NCBI GenBank assembly: GCA_963819855.1
Contig: CAWFYC010000027.1
Span: forward strand, 1 to 64,000
Source of the DNA: JAMXLO01 sp963819855
Lineage (GTDB): Bacteria > Pseudomonadota > Alphaproteobacteria > Acetobacterales > Acetobacteraceae
DNA: 64,000 nucleotides
Direction of reading: 5' to 3'
Both the position numbers and the translations under genes were made by a program. Below the pieces are notes generated by a model. That model was given only the letters and a program-made list of their open reading frames with translations, ran no database searches and was not told where the DNA came from. The first letter of the stretch is position 1. Each line of letters opens with the position of its first letter. Positions 1 through 8,441 of the stretch are shown here, piece by piece.

Positions 1-60
1 GTCATCATCGTGATGCTGCTTGCGCTGGGTGGGCTGATGATCTGGGCGGCGTGGCTGTGA
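1..60 (+). CDS. C-terminal end of a membrane protein (5' truncated by window)
   Basis: Reading in frame 1 gives 19 residues and a TGA stop at 58-60. The tail is almost entirely hydrophobic (LLALGGLMIWAAWL) and looks like a final transmembrane helix ending at the C terminus. The gene begins outside the window, so its function cannot be told. Its stop overlaps an ATG (TGATG, 58-62), a usual sign of translational coupling to whatever once followed. Confidence 0.45.
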   Translation, partial: VIIVMLLALGGLMIWAAWL

Positions 61-118
61 TGACGACGCTGGTTCCTGCGCGCCGCTGGCGGAGCTGCGC
101 CCGCATGATTCGGCCGTC

Positions 119-332
119 ATGACCCTAAACAGCCGGGCAAATCCAGCCGACATAATGGCCTATATCGAGCAGGCCAAACAGGTCGGAGTGATGCGTTACC
201 CCGTCGCAGATCGCCGATGCGTTGAACAATCGCGGCATCCCGTCCCCACGCGGCCGCAAATGGCACCCGTCCATAGTCCGGCGTTTGATCGACCGCGATT
301 GCCGCCAGCGTGAACGCCAACCGACACTATGA
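119..332 (+). pseudogene. Recombinase-like small protein, frameshifted remnant
   Basis: The frame opening at 119 reads ADIMAYIEQAKQVG. After about position 190 the sense moves to another frame, reading IADALNNRGIPSPRGRKWHP then SIVRRLIDR and ending at TGA 330-332. The motif ADALNxRGIPxPRGxxWxxxxVRRL is typical of the recombinase domain of large serine recombinases and of short proteins derived from it. One base gained (or two lost) near 190 separates the halves, so the gene is broken. It opens the decayed stretch upstream of tRNA-Gly. The stop overlaps the ATG of the next remnant (ATGA at 329-332), so the two were once coupled. Confidence 0.55.
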
Positions 333-560
333 CTGCCCCCAGCCGGTCCCTGCGCGCCACTGGCGCAGCTCGGCAACGACCCCACGGCCGCCGAGGCGAT
401 GAACGAGCCGTTCAGGGCGTTCCCCTCGTGGTTCCTGCGCATCGAATTCGACCGCTGAGGCAAGGTGCAGATGGTCAACGAGGCGCGTGCACCATGGCAA
501 GAGGACGATCCGCAACATCCTGACGCCCGTCAGACGCCAGCTCAGATATCCACACTCGCG
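329..560 (+). pseudogene. Conserved small zinc-ribbon-like protein, decayed
   Basis: Frame 0 reads LAQLGNDPTAAEAMNE, then FPSWFLRIEFDR, a TGA at 456-458, then GKVQMVNEARAPW. A further frame change gives RTIRNILTPV. From memory, related short alphaproteobacterial proteins carry a CxRCGK zinc-ribbon motif at this point. Here the first Cys is Phe and the second is the TGA codon. With two cysteine codons lost and at least two frame changes this is a dead gene. Molecular function is unknown. Confidence 0.4.
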
Positions 561-921
561 GTCTGCAAACGCGCCCGATTTCGCTAAACGAACGACCGAA
601 ACGGCGCATTAACAACCAGCCGTCGAGTGCGGCGGCACATCACAACCACTCCGATAGGCGGCGGGTTGCCTGCTCTCCGGAGCGTCGTGAAATCTTGGGC
701 CACGGCTTCTGCATCTTATGGCTGTGTGTCGCCGTGGCCACGATGTTGTGGCGGAGCCACGTCTCAGAGCGCGGGAGGGCAATGCGCCCGCCCTGCGCTT
801 GAGCTAGCCTCTCTCCGCTGCCGGTCTGGCTCCTCCCAGACTGGCAGTCGAGGCAGCAAGCAACCTGACCGCCGTCGCCCGGAAGAGCCGGCGGCGGCGG
901 TCCCTTCCAGCCCAGCGAAGC
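561..921. other. Non-coding or decayed sequence, no supported gene
   Basis: All frames are short or unlike protein. A possible membrane stretch (ILGHGFCILWLCVAVATMLW, starting near 693) is readable in one plus frame but has no convincing start or continuation. I see no RNA gene or repeat here. Confidence 0.3.
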
Positions 922-1178
922 GTGACCACTCGGTCGAGCCTCAGGCGCATCTATGGCGGCGCCCTGCCGACAGCGCGGACCACGCTGCGCACCGGCTACG
1001 TCCGCGTGCTGGTGTTCTGCAACTCCTGCCGCCACCAGGCCGACGCCGACCTGCAGCGATCGTTGAATCCGGTCGCGGCGACGTGCCGCTGACCGAGCTG
1101 CGGTTTCGCTGCTCGCAGTGCGGCACCGACCGGACCGACTTCGTGGTGACCTCGCGGGACAACCCGCAGCCGTGGTGA
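922..1178 (+). pseudogene. Two-CxxC zinc-ribbon protein, frameshifted
   Basis: From a possible GTG at 922, frame 1 reads LRTGYVRVLVFCNSCRHQAD ADLQ. After about 1055 the sense continues in another frame as IVESGRGDVPLTELRF, then RCSQCGTDRTDFVVTSR and DNPQPW, stopping at 1176-1178. Together these give a short protein with two CxxC knuckles (CNSC and CSQC), typical of a zinc ribbon. One frame change between the knuckles breaks it. The family is conserved in related alphaproteobacteria as I remember it, but no function is known to me. Confidence 0.5.
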
Positions 1179-1372
1179 GCGGCGCGAGACGGAGGACCGT
1201 GCCCGGGTCCCCCGTCTCCGGACGCTAGCGACGCTGGGTTGTGTCCTTCCGACAGAGGCACAGCATGCGCCGCAACGACGCCGGCAGCATCGCATGCCTT
1301 CGCAGCGCCTGGACATGACGGCCGGTACGTGGCCAGCTCTGTCATCAGCCCCAGTCCTATGGAGGGTGGCGA

Positions 1373-1474
1373 GTGAACCGAATCCTTGCAGCCGAGACCG
1401 TGATCCCGATCATATTTGACTGCGTGTTCTTGCTCCTCATCACCGGCTTCGCCTGTATGTATACCACGCCGTGA
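1373..1474 (+). CDS. Small single-pass membrane protein (33 aa)
   Basis: A GTG start at 1373 follows a strong GGAGGG Shine-Dalgarno at about 1361-1366. The peptide starts VNRILAAETVIP and continues IIFDCVFLLLITGFACMY, ending TTP before TGA 1472-1474. It has one clear hydrophobic helix. The ribosome site and the clean helix favour a real small protein despite its length and decayed surroundings. I do not recognise the family. It lies alone, 78 bp before the broken monooxygenase. Confidence 0.4.
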   Translation: MNRILAAETVIPIIFDCVFLLLITGFACMYTTP

Positions 1475-1551
1475 GCCTCAGCGCGGCCAAATCCCGTCGT
1501 CGCCAGGGAAGGAAGCCGCCGCCGGGGTTCCGATAAGACGCCGGGGTTGAT

Positions 1552-2952
1552 ATGAAACCGCCCCGACTTTCCGGCGAGGCAACGCAGAGCGTAGCGCAGC
1601 CCGCGGCCAACGACGACCGGAAGCCGGCGTCAGCGCATCCGAGCATCTGTGTCATTGGCGCGGGCCCGTCAGGGCTGACCACGCTCAAGAACCTGCGCCA
1701 AGCCAGTCTGACGAACCTGTCTGCTACGAGGCATCCGACACGATCGGCGGCAACTGGGCCTACAGCGAGGAAGAAGGCCACTCCAGCGTCTATGCCTCCA
1801 CTTTCCTGATTTCCTCGAAAAAGCTGTCGCAGTTCGAGGACTATCCGATGCCGGATTGTTATCCGGATTTCTGCTCGCACACGCAGGTCCTGTCATATTT
1901 CGAGAGCTATGCACGGCACTTCAATGTGCTGCGATTAATAAGAATTCCGGACCAAAGTCTGTCATGCGCGACGCGAGGCGGACGGAGGCTGGCGCATCCG
2001 CGTTGCTGGACCGGAAGGAAACAGCGACGAGCGGTACGATGTGCTCCTGGTGTGCACCGGACATCATTCCGAACCGGTCGTGCCAAGCTATCCCGGCGAG
2101 TTTTTCGGGAGCCATGTTGCACTCCCATGCCTACAAGACAGCCGCGCCATTCTGCGGGCAGCGGGTGCTCGTAGTGGGCGCCGGCAACTCCGCCTGTGAC
2201 GTGGCGGTCGACGTCTCTCGGGTCGCGGCGCGCACCGTACTCGGCATGAGGCACGGCCAGCACATCATACCGAAGATCGTCTTTGGCATGCCGACCGATG
2301 TCGCCTATCGCCGCTTGCGCCATATCCCAAAACCGATTCGGCGGTTCGTGCTCGAGAAGGGCTTGCGGCTGGTGATCGGCCGTTGGGAACGCTACGGCCT
2401 ACAGCCCCCGCGAGCCCGCTAATGGAGATGCACCCCACGCTCAGCACCGACGTGCTGCTGCAGATACGTCATGGCCGCGTCATTCCCCGTCGCGGGATTG
2501 AACGGTTCGACGGCAAGACGGTGGTGTTTGTCGACAGCAGGAAGGAAGAGTTCGACACGGTGATCTGGGCCACCGGCTATAGCACTGTGTTTCCCTTCTT
2601 CGATCGATCCTTCGTGGACTGGCGCGAGGCGCGCAGGCTGCCGCTCTACCTCAAGATGATGATGGCAGACGTGCCGAACCTCTACTTCATCGGGCTGTTT
2701 CAGCCGATCGGCTGCATCTGGACACTTGCCGACTACCAGGCGCGGATCGCGGCGGCTCAGATCGCCGGAAGATTGGCACGGCCGGCCAACATCGCGGCGC
2801 GGATAGAGCGTGAAATGACCCACCCGCATTGGCGGTTTGTAGACCATCCCCGCCACCAAGGCGAGGTGGACTACCACGACTTCCGCCGCAGCCTGATCGC
2901 GGAACTTCGCACCGCGGCCCCACATAGAACGACGGTTCCGGTCAACCGATGA
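1552..2952 (+). pseudogene. Flavin-containing monooxygenase, multiply frameshifted
   Basis: Pieces in several frames line up in order as one FAD/NADPH monooxygenase of about 460 residues. They are the N-terminal FAD site (ICVIGAGPSGL), the segment KKLSQFEDYPMPDCYPDF, an FMO-type GHH stretch (LLVCTGHHSEPVVPSYPG), the second Rossmann site (VLVVGAGNSACDVA), and the C-terminal ATGY stretch (IWATGYSTVFPFF), stopping at 2950-2952. Frame changes fall near 1712, between about 1935 and 2030, near 2120 and near 2410. Family members oxidise N-, S- or carbonyl-containing substrates; this copy cannot make an intact enzyme. The last third is still well preserved, so decay is probably not ancient. Confidence 0.8.
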
Positions 2953-3320
2953 CAATCATTGACGCCATTGGCATCAGTGCCTCAGCTTGGCGGCCGATGT
3001 GGCTGACCCGCTTCACCCGACGTCAGAATAAATCGTGGGGACTGTGTGCCCGTCTGGTTCTTGATCATTCTTGACCTGATCGCTGCGATTGTGATTGGAG
3101 GAAATCGTCGTCTTGGTGCTTATGCATCTCGGCGTGCACTTGACCTGATGAAACCGACGGGCAGCCGTCACAGCGCCCCGTGTGGCAGGGACAGCACGCA
3201 CTTGGTGCCCTTGCTCTAATGCCATTGACAGCCAGCGCCGGACACGAAGCTCGGCGGCACAAAAGCCTGTACCGGAACCTGCGCCCGTTCGTTCCGCCAC
3301 GCCTCAGGTTAAGCGGTGGT
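2953..3320. other. Intergenic, no supported gene
   Basis: This gap separates the dead monooxygenase from the 3' end of the radical SAM gene. No frame resembles protein, and I see no clear hairpin with a T run. Confidence 0.3.
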
Positions 3321-5126
3321 TCACTCGGCCGCGAGCACACGGGGCGAGCGACCAGCCACCTTTCTCGCGTGCGCGACCGAGGCCACGGCACCGGTGGTCT
3401 TTGTAAGCAAGTCGAGAGTGTCCTCCTCCTCATCGTCGGCGACGGGGGTCAACGCCCGATCCATGTAAGCGCGGGCTACGGGGTCACGCTCGATCGCGCG
3501 GCGCCAGCGTGCGACACGCACATAGATCGCAATCATGCGCACGTATTTCGTCGTCGAGCCAAACAGGAAGCGCAGCCAGAAAAGCCAAGCGGGCGGGCGT
3601 TCTAGCCCGGGTCGCAGCTCCGACAGATGCTTCATCCGCAGAATGCCACCCTGCAACGGATGCACACGTTCGAGCTGCATCGTGGTGGCGAAGAGAAACA
3701 AAAGCGTCGCCAGGCTGCCCATCGGCACACCCGTGACCGCCGCGCGTTTGAGCAGTGTCTTCATGTGGTCGGGCGAGTAGTAGAGTGTCCAGGCCTCCTG
3801 GTAGATCCGCTGCCATTCCTGCTGGCTCATGCGCGGGTGGTCGGCGCAGACATGCTCCAGGTCGTAGCGGTTGAGGTCGGCATCCATCGCGATGCCATTA
3901 GTCCACAGCTTCTGATGGTCCTCCGAGCCTGGCAGCGGTGTTAGACAGAAGAACTCCACCATGTCGACCGCAAGTTCACGCTTGATGATCTCGATGTCGC
4001 GGCGGATCGTCGCCGGCGTGTCAGCGGGGAAACCCAGGATGTAGCCGGCGAGCGTGATGATGCCCTGTGCCTTCCACGCCAGCAGCATCTGACGGTACTC
4101 GGTGATCTTGTTCTGGCGCTTCTTCGCCGCCATCAGATTGTCGGGGTTGACGTTCTCCAATCCGATGAACACGCGGGTGACCCCGGCACGCTTCGCCTTT
4201 TCCACGAAGTTGGGGATCCTGTGGCACAACGTATCGACCTGGATCAGCAGGCCGAGTGCGATGCCGTGATCCTCCTTCAGCTCGATTAGCCGGTCGAAGA
4301 TCGGTTCCCAGTCCTTGTTGCGGGCAAAATTGTCGTCGGTAATGAAGAACTTGTGGATGCCTTGCGCCCAGTTCGCGCGCACCAGTCGCTCCACGTCGTC
4401 GGGCGAGCGTGAACGCGACTTGCGCCCTTGCACATTGATGATCGTGCAGAACGAACATTGATAGGGGCAGCCACGCCCGGCGTCGAAGCTGGTGGCGCGG
4501 CCCAGGGTCCGCTGCACGTAGCGCGCCGGCAGGATTGGCTCGGGCGTCGCGTCCAGGTCGGGCAGGTCATTCAGGAAGTTGTAGACCGATTGGAGCTGTC
4601 CGGCGGCCGCGTCTCGCAGCACCCCTTCGAAACGGCCCTCGGCTTCGCCCGCAAACATTGTGATGCCCATTTCGCGGCAGACATCGAGCTCGACCGCTGA
4701 GCCATCCAGCATTGATAGGCATCCCGAGACATGGAACCCGCCAATCGCGACCTGGATATCGGCCTCGCGGAACCGCCGTGCGATATCCAGCGCGCGCGGG
4801 TACTGGTTCGACTGCACGCCAACCAATGCGACCAGGCCAAACCCCGCATGTTCGCGCACCCGGGCAATCAGGCGGAGGATGTCGATGCGCGTGTTCATCT
4901 CATCGATGGCTTCGATGTCGATCGAAACGTCTGGACCGAGCACCTGTCGCTGCGCGCAGTCGGCCCCGATGCCGTAGAGCGCGGCGAGCGAATTGGAAGG
5001 GATCATTGCGCGCCACCAGCGGATCACGTAGCCGTCGTCGTCGTAGTGCGACGGCTTGAGCAGGATCAGCTGAAATCGCCGGCCCTTGGTCGAGGGTCGT
5101 CTGGTCACTGGCGCTATACTCGTCAT
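3321..5126 (-). CDS. B12-binding radical SAM protein
   Basis: This is a cobalamin-dependent radical SAM enzyme of about 601 residues. The N-terminal part (LILLKPSHYDDDGYVIRWW, then a Rossmann-like domain with LVGVQSNQYP) fits a B12-binding domain. The radical SAM barrel follows with the 4Fe-4S motif GCPYQCSFC (Cys220, Cys224, Cys227) and downstream FITDDNFARN and VFIGLEN. A C-terminal tail of about 120 residues follows. Such enzymes usually methylate or rearrange unactivated carbons, or build lipids and cofactors; the substrate here cannot be told. I chose ATG 5126 because homology-like sequence begins just after it. A GTG at 5207 and an ATG at 5171 are possible, and none has a strong ribosome site. 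It stands alone among decayed genes. Confidence 0.85.
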   Translation of the reverse strand: MTSIAPVTRRPSTKGRRFQLILLKPSHYDDDGYVIRWWRAMIPSNSLAALYGIGADCAQRQVLGPDVSIDIEAIDEMNTRIDILRLIARVREHAGFGLVALVGVQSNQYPRALDIARRFREADIQVAIGGFHVSGCLSMLDGSAVELDVCREMGITMFAGEAEGRFEGVLRDAAAGQLQSVYNFLNDLPDLDATPEPILPARYVQRTLGRATSFDAGRGCPYQCSFCTIINVQGRKSRSRSPDDVERLVRANWAQGIHKFFITDDNFARNKDWEPIFDRLIELKEDHGIALGLLIQVDTLCHRIPNFVEKAKRAGVTRVFIGLENVNPDNLMAAKKRQNKITEYRQMLLAWKAQGIITLAGYILGFPADTPATIRRDIEIIKRELAVDMVEFFCLTPLPGSEDHQKLWTNGIAMDADLNRYDLEHVCADHPRMSQQEWQRIYQEAWTLYYSPDHMKTLLKRAAVTGVPMGSLATLLFLFATTMQLERVHPLQGGILRMKHLSELRPGLERPPAWLFWLRFLFGSTTKYVRMIAIYVRVARWRRAIERDPVARAYMDRALTPVADDEEEDTLDLLTKTTGAVASVAHARKVAGRSPRVLAAE

Positions 5127-5409
5127 CGCCAGGGCGACTCGACCGGGTTCGGCATCTACAGATGTTCGCATTGATCTCGATCTGGTTGCGATCACCCGTT
5201 CTGGCACGTCGACCCTGCTTTATCAATGCGAGTGGGCCACGGCTGGTTGTAACTGTGACCGGTCACTGGTCGATTGCATGAACCGGCACCCAGCAGGGCA
5301 GGCGCGGACACACACATTCCCACGGCAAGAAATAGGTCTTGCGAAACTGGCACGATGGTAGGGGGAGCGCGCCCTCCTGAACGGTTGTGATCACCAGAGG
5401 CAGGCGTAG
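5127..5409. other. Intergenic, no supported gene
   Basis: This is the upstream region of the radical SAM gene and should hold its promoter. No start-proximal Shine-Dalgarno and no recognisable riboswitch fold were seen, including no obvious cobalamin-box sequence. Confidence 0.25.
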
Positions 5410-5634
5410 GGACCGGCTTTCTCTGACGCTTTTGCCGACTCGGACCCGGCAACGGCCTCCGCCAGCATGCCGTTGCGCATACAAACCCAAGCACCCGCCC
5501 AGGTGCAGCAGAAGGTCAACGCACTCGCACAGTTGGCGGATGCGGTTGCGCAGCGGATTCTGACCCCGCCAGGCTCATCGAGTGCAACGACAGCGCAACG
5601 GGTCGACGCGGCTGCTGGGCAAATCCTGCGATAG
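5410..5634 (+). CDS. Possible short Ala/Gln-rich protein or gene fragment
   Basis: Frame 1 is open from after a TAG at 5407 to TAG 5632-5634. From ATG 5467 it encodes 55 residues: MPLRIQTQAPAQVQQKVNAL, then AQLADAVAQRILTPPG, ending AGQILR. Codon choice and an amphipathic helix look coding, but there is no ribosome site, so it may be the tail of a decayed gene. No family is recognised. Confidence 0.25.
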   Translation, partial: GPAFSDAFADSDPATASASMPLRIQTQAPAQVQQKVNALAQLADAVAQRILTPPGSSSATTAQRVDAAAGQILR

Positions 5635-5864
5635 GGCAACGCCGAGCGGATGCCGAAACCGCCTCGGTTACGTCGGGCGCGCTGACGCAGGCCGGCTGCC
5701 TAAGGCGATACAGTCTGGGCAGCGTGGCTCTGCGGCGTCCGGAGGTGCAGCGAAGTAGTAGCGGCACTAGGGACACTGCCGCTTCACCATCCAGGCCCGC
5801 CTGAAAATCTGTTTGGAGTGACACGGAGCGGTGTTGCAGCCTTACGACCTGATCGGGGGGCAAG

Positions 5865-6210
5865 ATGGGACGACGGCGTGGCCTATGGGCGAAGCAGGAA
5901 CAGCGTAATCGTGAAATGCTTGCGCAATGCGAGGCTGGAGTGCCGCTTGCCGAGATCGGTGCTGAGCACGGCGTATCCGCAGAGCGAGTCCCGTCAGATC
6001 GTACGCCGTCTGGGGGTTCCGGGGACGGGGCCTTCAGCGTGGTCACCGACCGACACTGCGACCTTGCGAAGGTTGTGGCGCAAAGGGCTCTCCGCCTCGT
6101 TAATCGCGGAACAGCTTGGGGTAACGAAGAACGCGATCACGAGCCGCGCTAACCGGCTCGACCTCCCGTCGCGGCGGCCGACAAATCAGGAGCAACAGCT
6201 GTCCGGATGA
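5865..6210 (+). pseudogene. Two-HTH regulator with GcrA-like domain, frameshifted
   Basis: From ATG 5865, preceded by GGGGGGCAAG, the frame reads GLWAKQEQRNREMLAQCEAG, then VPLAEIGAEHGVSAERV. This resembles a sigma-70 region 4-like helix-turn-helix. The sense then moves to the next frame at about 5991 (RQIVRRLGVPG) and continues WSPTDTATLRRLWRKGLSAS, then LIAEQLGVTKNAITSRANRL. That second part has the layout of the GcrA cell-cycle regulator domain (W, then LW..GLSAS.IA..LG.T.NA). Removing one C near 5991 restores a 114-residue protein with two DNA-binding domains. Either the gene died recently or the base is a sequence error. Confidence 0.6.
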
Positions 6211-6336
6211 GGAAAGGGCGATGAGGATGGGACCGAGGCGAATGATGCCGGAGGGTTCTGGATCAGGTTCGTCGACCGACCCGGGATTACATCCGCGGCT
6301 GTGGGCGCCGGGGAATTTGTGTCGTAGGCGCAAGGC

Positions 6337-6678
6337 ATGGAGGGCGGTTGCGTATCCCGTGCGCTGTCCATCGTGATCGGGCTGCTGGCACTGACCGCGC
6401 CGCCCGCTGCGGCGGAGACATTCGCCGGCGCAGGAATTGACTACTCATGTGAGAGGTGGACGGCTGACCGGAGACAAGACGGCCTGGCGGCACGCCGAGA
6501 CGAACAATGGGTCTTGGGCTATCTGAGCGCCGTTGCTGATTGGACGGATTTTGATCCGCTGCACGGGTTTGATGAGCCAGGCATCTGGGCCTGGATGGAC
6601 AATGATTGTCAGGCAAATTCTCTGGTTAAAATTACAGAAGCGGCAAGTGCATTCGTTAGGGAACATCCCGGCAAGTAG
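6337..6678 (+). CDS. Periplasmic Rap1a-like small protein
   Basis: This encodes a 113-residue secreted protein. A signal peptide (LSIVIGLLALTAPPAAAE) is followed by C-x-x-W, then QWVLGYLSAVADW, GIWAWMDNDC and a helical end AASAFVREHP. The order Cys, GYLSA, Cys, FVxxHP is that of small periplasmic proteins related to Rap1a/Tai immunity proteins and similar HdeA-like stress proteins. Two Cys remain in the mature part and could form a disulphide. The resemblance is by pattern only. It stands alone with no partner toxin next to it. Confidence 0.55.
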   Translation: MEGGCVSRALSIVIGLLALTAPPAAAETFAGAGIDYSCERWTADRRQDGLAARRDEQWVLGYLSAVADWTDFDPLHGFDEPGIWAWMDNDCQANSLVKITEAASAFVREHPGK

Positions 6679-6904
6679 GGAAGCGGCGCGATTATCGTGC
6701 CTGGTGGAATTTGCAGAACCACAGCCGAAGCCGCGGAAGGCGGTAGCGCGCTTCCGCAAAGCCGCTGGACCCGCGGCACGGCTCCGCCCGCCGCCGCTTG
6801 TTCAATGCGCCTTGCTTTCTTCGGTCTGCCGGTTCGAACCGGCTGTCGCGGGTAGGATCTAACTCTGGGGAGTGTTTCTCCGCATCTCGTGCACTCCGGT
6901 AAAA

Positions 6905-7175
6905 TCAGGCGTTTCGGGCCATGAACACTCGCCCGAGCCGCGCCAGGGCAGCAGCGAGCCCGTCCTTCGGATCGCTGGCCAGCGCCTGCACCTTGCCCGC
7001 CAGATCGCCCTCCAGCACCGCCTGGGCGACCGCTGACAGCATGGGCGGTGGATCGCCCCCATGTGCCAGGCAACGGCCCTGGCGGCTCCTGGGGCGGCCG
7101 GTAGCCGCGCCATTGGCTCTCCGACAGCACGGCGTTGGCGTTGGTCTGTGCGGCCGAGGTCAGGAATTTGCTCAA
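6905..7175 (-). pseudogene. Unknown protein fragment, frameshifted in a G run
   Basis: From TTG 7175 the minus frame reads KFLTSAAQTNANAVLSESQW then RGYRPPQEPPGPLPGTWG. At the run of five C (7056-7060, plus strand) the sense shifts and continues GDPPPMLSAVAQAVLEGDLA, then GKVQALASDPKDGLAAALAR, ending in TGA at 6905-6907. Both halves look strongly coding, so this is one protein of about 90 residues broken, or misread, in a homopolymer. The family is not recognised. It lies directly downstream of the 3' end of tRNA-Gly, a usual place for integrated DNA. Confidence 0.45.
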
Positions 7176-7273
7176 CGGTGGGAAGCGGGATCCTTCAGTG
7201 TTGCCCCAGTGTTACCCTGGCAACCTGTGAGGAAACGTGTGTGCCTGTACCTTGTTGATTTAACGAGAAAATC

Positions 7274-7348
7274 TGGAGCGGGCGAAGGGATTCGAACCCT
7301 CGACCCCAACCTTGGCAAGGTTATGCTCTACCCCTGAGCTACGCCCGC
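7274..7348 (-). tRNA. tRNA-Gly (GCC), CCA encoded
   Basis: Read on the minus strand, the acceptor GCGGGCG pairs with CGCCCGC, followed by discriminator T and an encoded CCA (7274-7276). The D stem is GCTC/GAGC, the anticodon stem TAACC/GGTTG with loop TTGCCAA (anticodon GCC), and the T loop TTCGAAT with stem GAGGG/CCCTT. All arms fold. The 3' end points to the decayed region 1-7270, so this tRNA may have been an integration site. I saw no second copy of its 3' end to prove this. Confidence 0.97.
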
Positions 7349-7499
7349 GCTCCCGATCAGGGCGCGGGTTCTAGGCGGCTTCCCCCCCGATTGCAAGCAG
7401 CACCCAGGCGCGGCATGGTCCGAGCCGGTCGCTGCACACGCTTGTCTGGCGCGGCTGGCGCAACATCTATGCCTCGACAGATCCGAAGGCCAGGAGACC

Positions 7500-8441
7500 A
7501 TGGACGAACTGATTATCGGTCAGAACCCATCGGCGGCGGGCGGCGGCGGCGCTGTCGTGATCATGGATGGCGACCAGAAGACCTTCATGAAGGAGGTGGT
7601 GGAAGCCTCCCGCACGCTCCCCGTTCTCGTCGACTTCTGGGCGACCTGGTGCGGCCCGTGCAAGCAGCTCACGCCGACGCTGGAGAAGGTGGTCCGTTCC
7701 GCCGGCGGCCGCGTGAAAATGGTCAAGATCGACATCGACCAGAACCGCTCGCTGGTGCAGCAACTCGCGCAACTTGGCCTGCCCATGCAGTCGGTTCCGA
7801 CGGTTGCCGCGTTCTGGCAAGGTCAGATCGCCGATCTGTTCCAGGGCGCGCTGCCGGAGTCCGAGGTGAAGCGCTTCGTCGAAAGCCTGCTCAAGCTGGC
7901 CGGTGGATCGATGCCCACCGCCGACCTGCTCGCGGACGCCAAGGCGGCGATGGAGGCGGGCGATGCCCAGCAGGCCGGCGAGCTGTTCAGCGAACTCCTG
8001 CAACAGGAGCCGGAGAACGGCGATGCCTGGGGTGGGCTTATCCGCGCGTTGATGTCGCTTGGCCAGGAAGACCAGGCGCGTCAGGCGCTGGAGCGGGTTC
8101 CGGCACAGCTCGCCGACCATGCCGAGATCGCAGGCGCACGCAGTGCGCTGGCGCTGGCCGAGGAAGGCCGCAAGGCCAAGGGCCAGTTGCAGACCTTGCA
8201 GACGCGCGTGGCAGCCGACCCGACAGATCTTCAGGCCCGCTACGACCTTGCCACCGCGCTGAACGCATCGGATGAGCGTGAGCAGGCGGCCGACGCACTG
8301 CTGGACATCATCCGCCGCAACCGCGGCTGGAACGACGATGCTGCACGACTGCAACTGCTGAAGTTCTTCGAGGCCTGGGGTTTCGACGATCCCGCGACCA
8401 CGGCAGCGCGACGCAGGCTGTCCTCCGTGCTGTTCAGCTAG
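7500..8441 (+). CDS. Thioredoxin-domain co-chaperone (CnoX/YbbN type)
   Basis: This 313-residue cytoplasmic protein has an N-terminal thioredoxin fold (VDFWATWCGPCKQLTP; Trp50-Cys51-Gly-Pro-Cys54) and a C-terminal helical half with TPR-like repeats (AGELFSELLQQEPENGDAWG, EQAADALLDIIRRNRGW). This layout is that of CnoX/YbbN, which hands oxidised unfolded proteins to chaperones. Unlike E. coli YbbN (SxxC), both active-site Cys are present, as is usual in alphaproteobacteria. Its stop is followed at once by the ATG of the LON-domain gene. With Trm112 and DUF971 genes it forms a tight operon starting just after tRNA-Gly. Confidence 0.9.
   Translation: MDELIIGQNPSAAGGGGAVVIMDGDQKTFMKEVVEASRTLPVLVDFWATWCGPCKQLTPTLEKVVRSAGGRVKMVKIDIDQNRSLVQQLAQLGLPMQSVPTVAAFWQGQIADLFQGALPESEVKRFVESLLKLAGGSMPTADLLADAKAAMEAGDAQQAGELFSELLQQEPENGDAWGGLIRALMSLGQEDQARQALERVPAQLADHAEIAGARSALALAEEGRKAKGQLQTLQTRVAADPTDLQARYDLATALNASDEREQAADALLDIIRRNRGWNDDAARLQLLKFFEAWGFDDPATTAARRRLSSVLFS

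Noticed and set aside
456..458. In-frame TGA at a conserved Cys position in a zinc-ribbon-like gene (possible third selenocysteine)
   Set aside because: The partner Cys is also lost (Phe), the frame changes again shortly after, and the whole region is decayed. Zinc-ribbon cysteines are structural, not redox sites, so this is a nonsense mutation.
6921..7337. Plus-strand ORF of 138 residues ending over the tRNA (GEGIRTLDPNLGKV)
   Set aside because: That peptide is the well-known false translation of the tRNA-Gly gene's complementary strand, and the rest is antisense to the frameshifted gene at 6905-7175.
7274..7348. Integration-site direct repeat of the tRNA-Gly 3' end
   Set aside because: I looked for a second copy of the T-arm/acceptor sequence in 1-7270 and did not see one. 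The island idea therefore rests on geometry and decay only.
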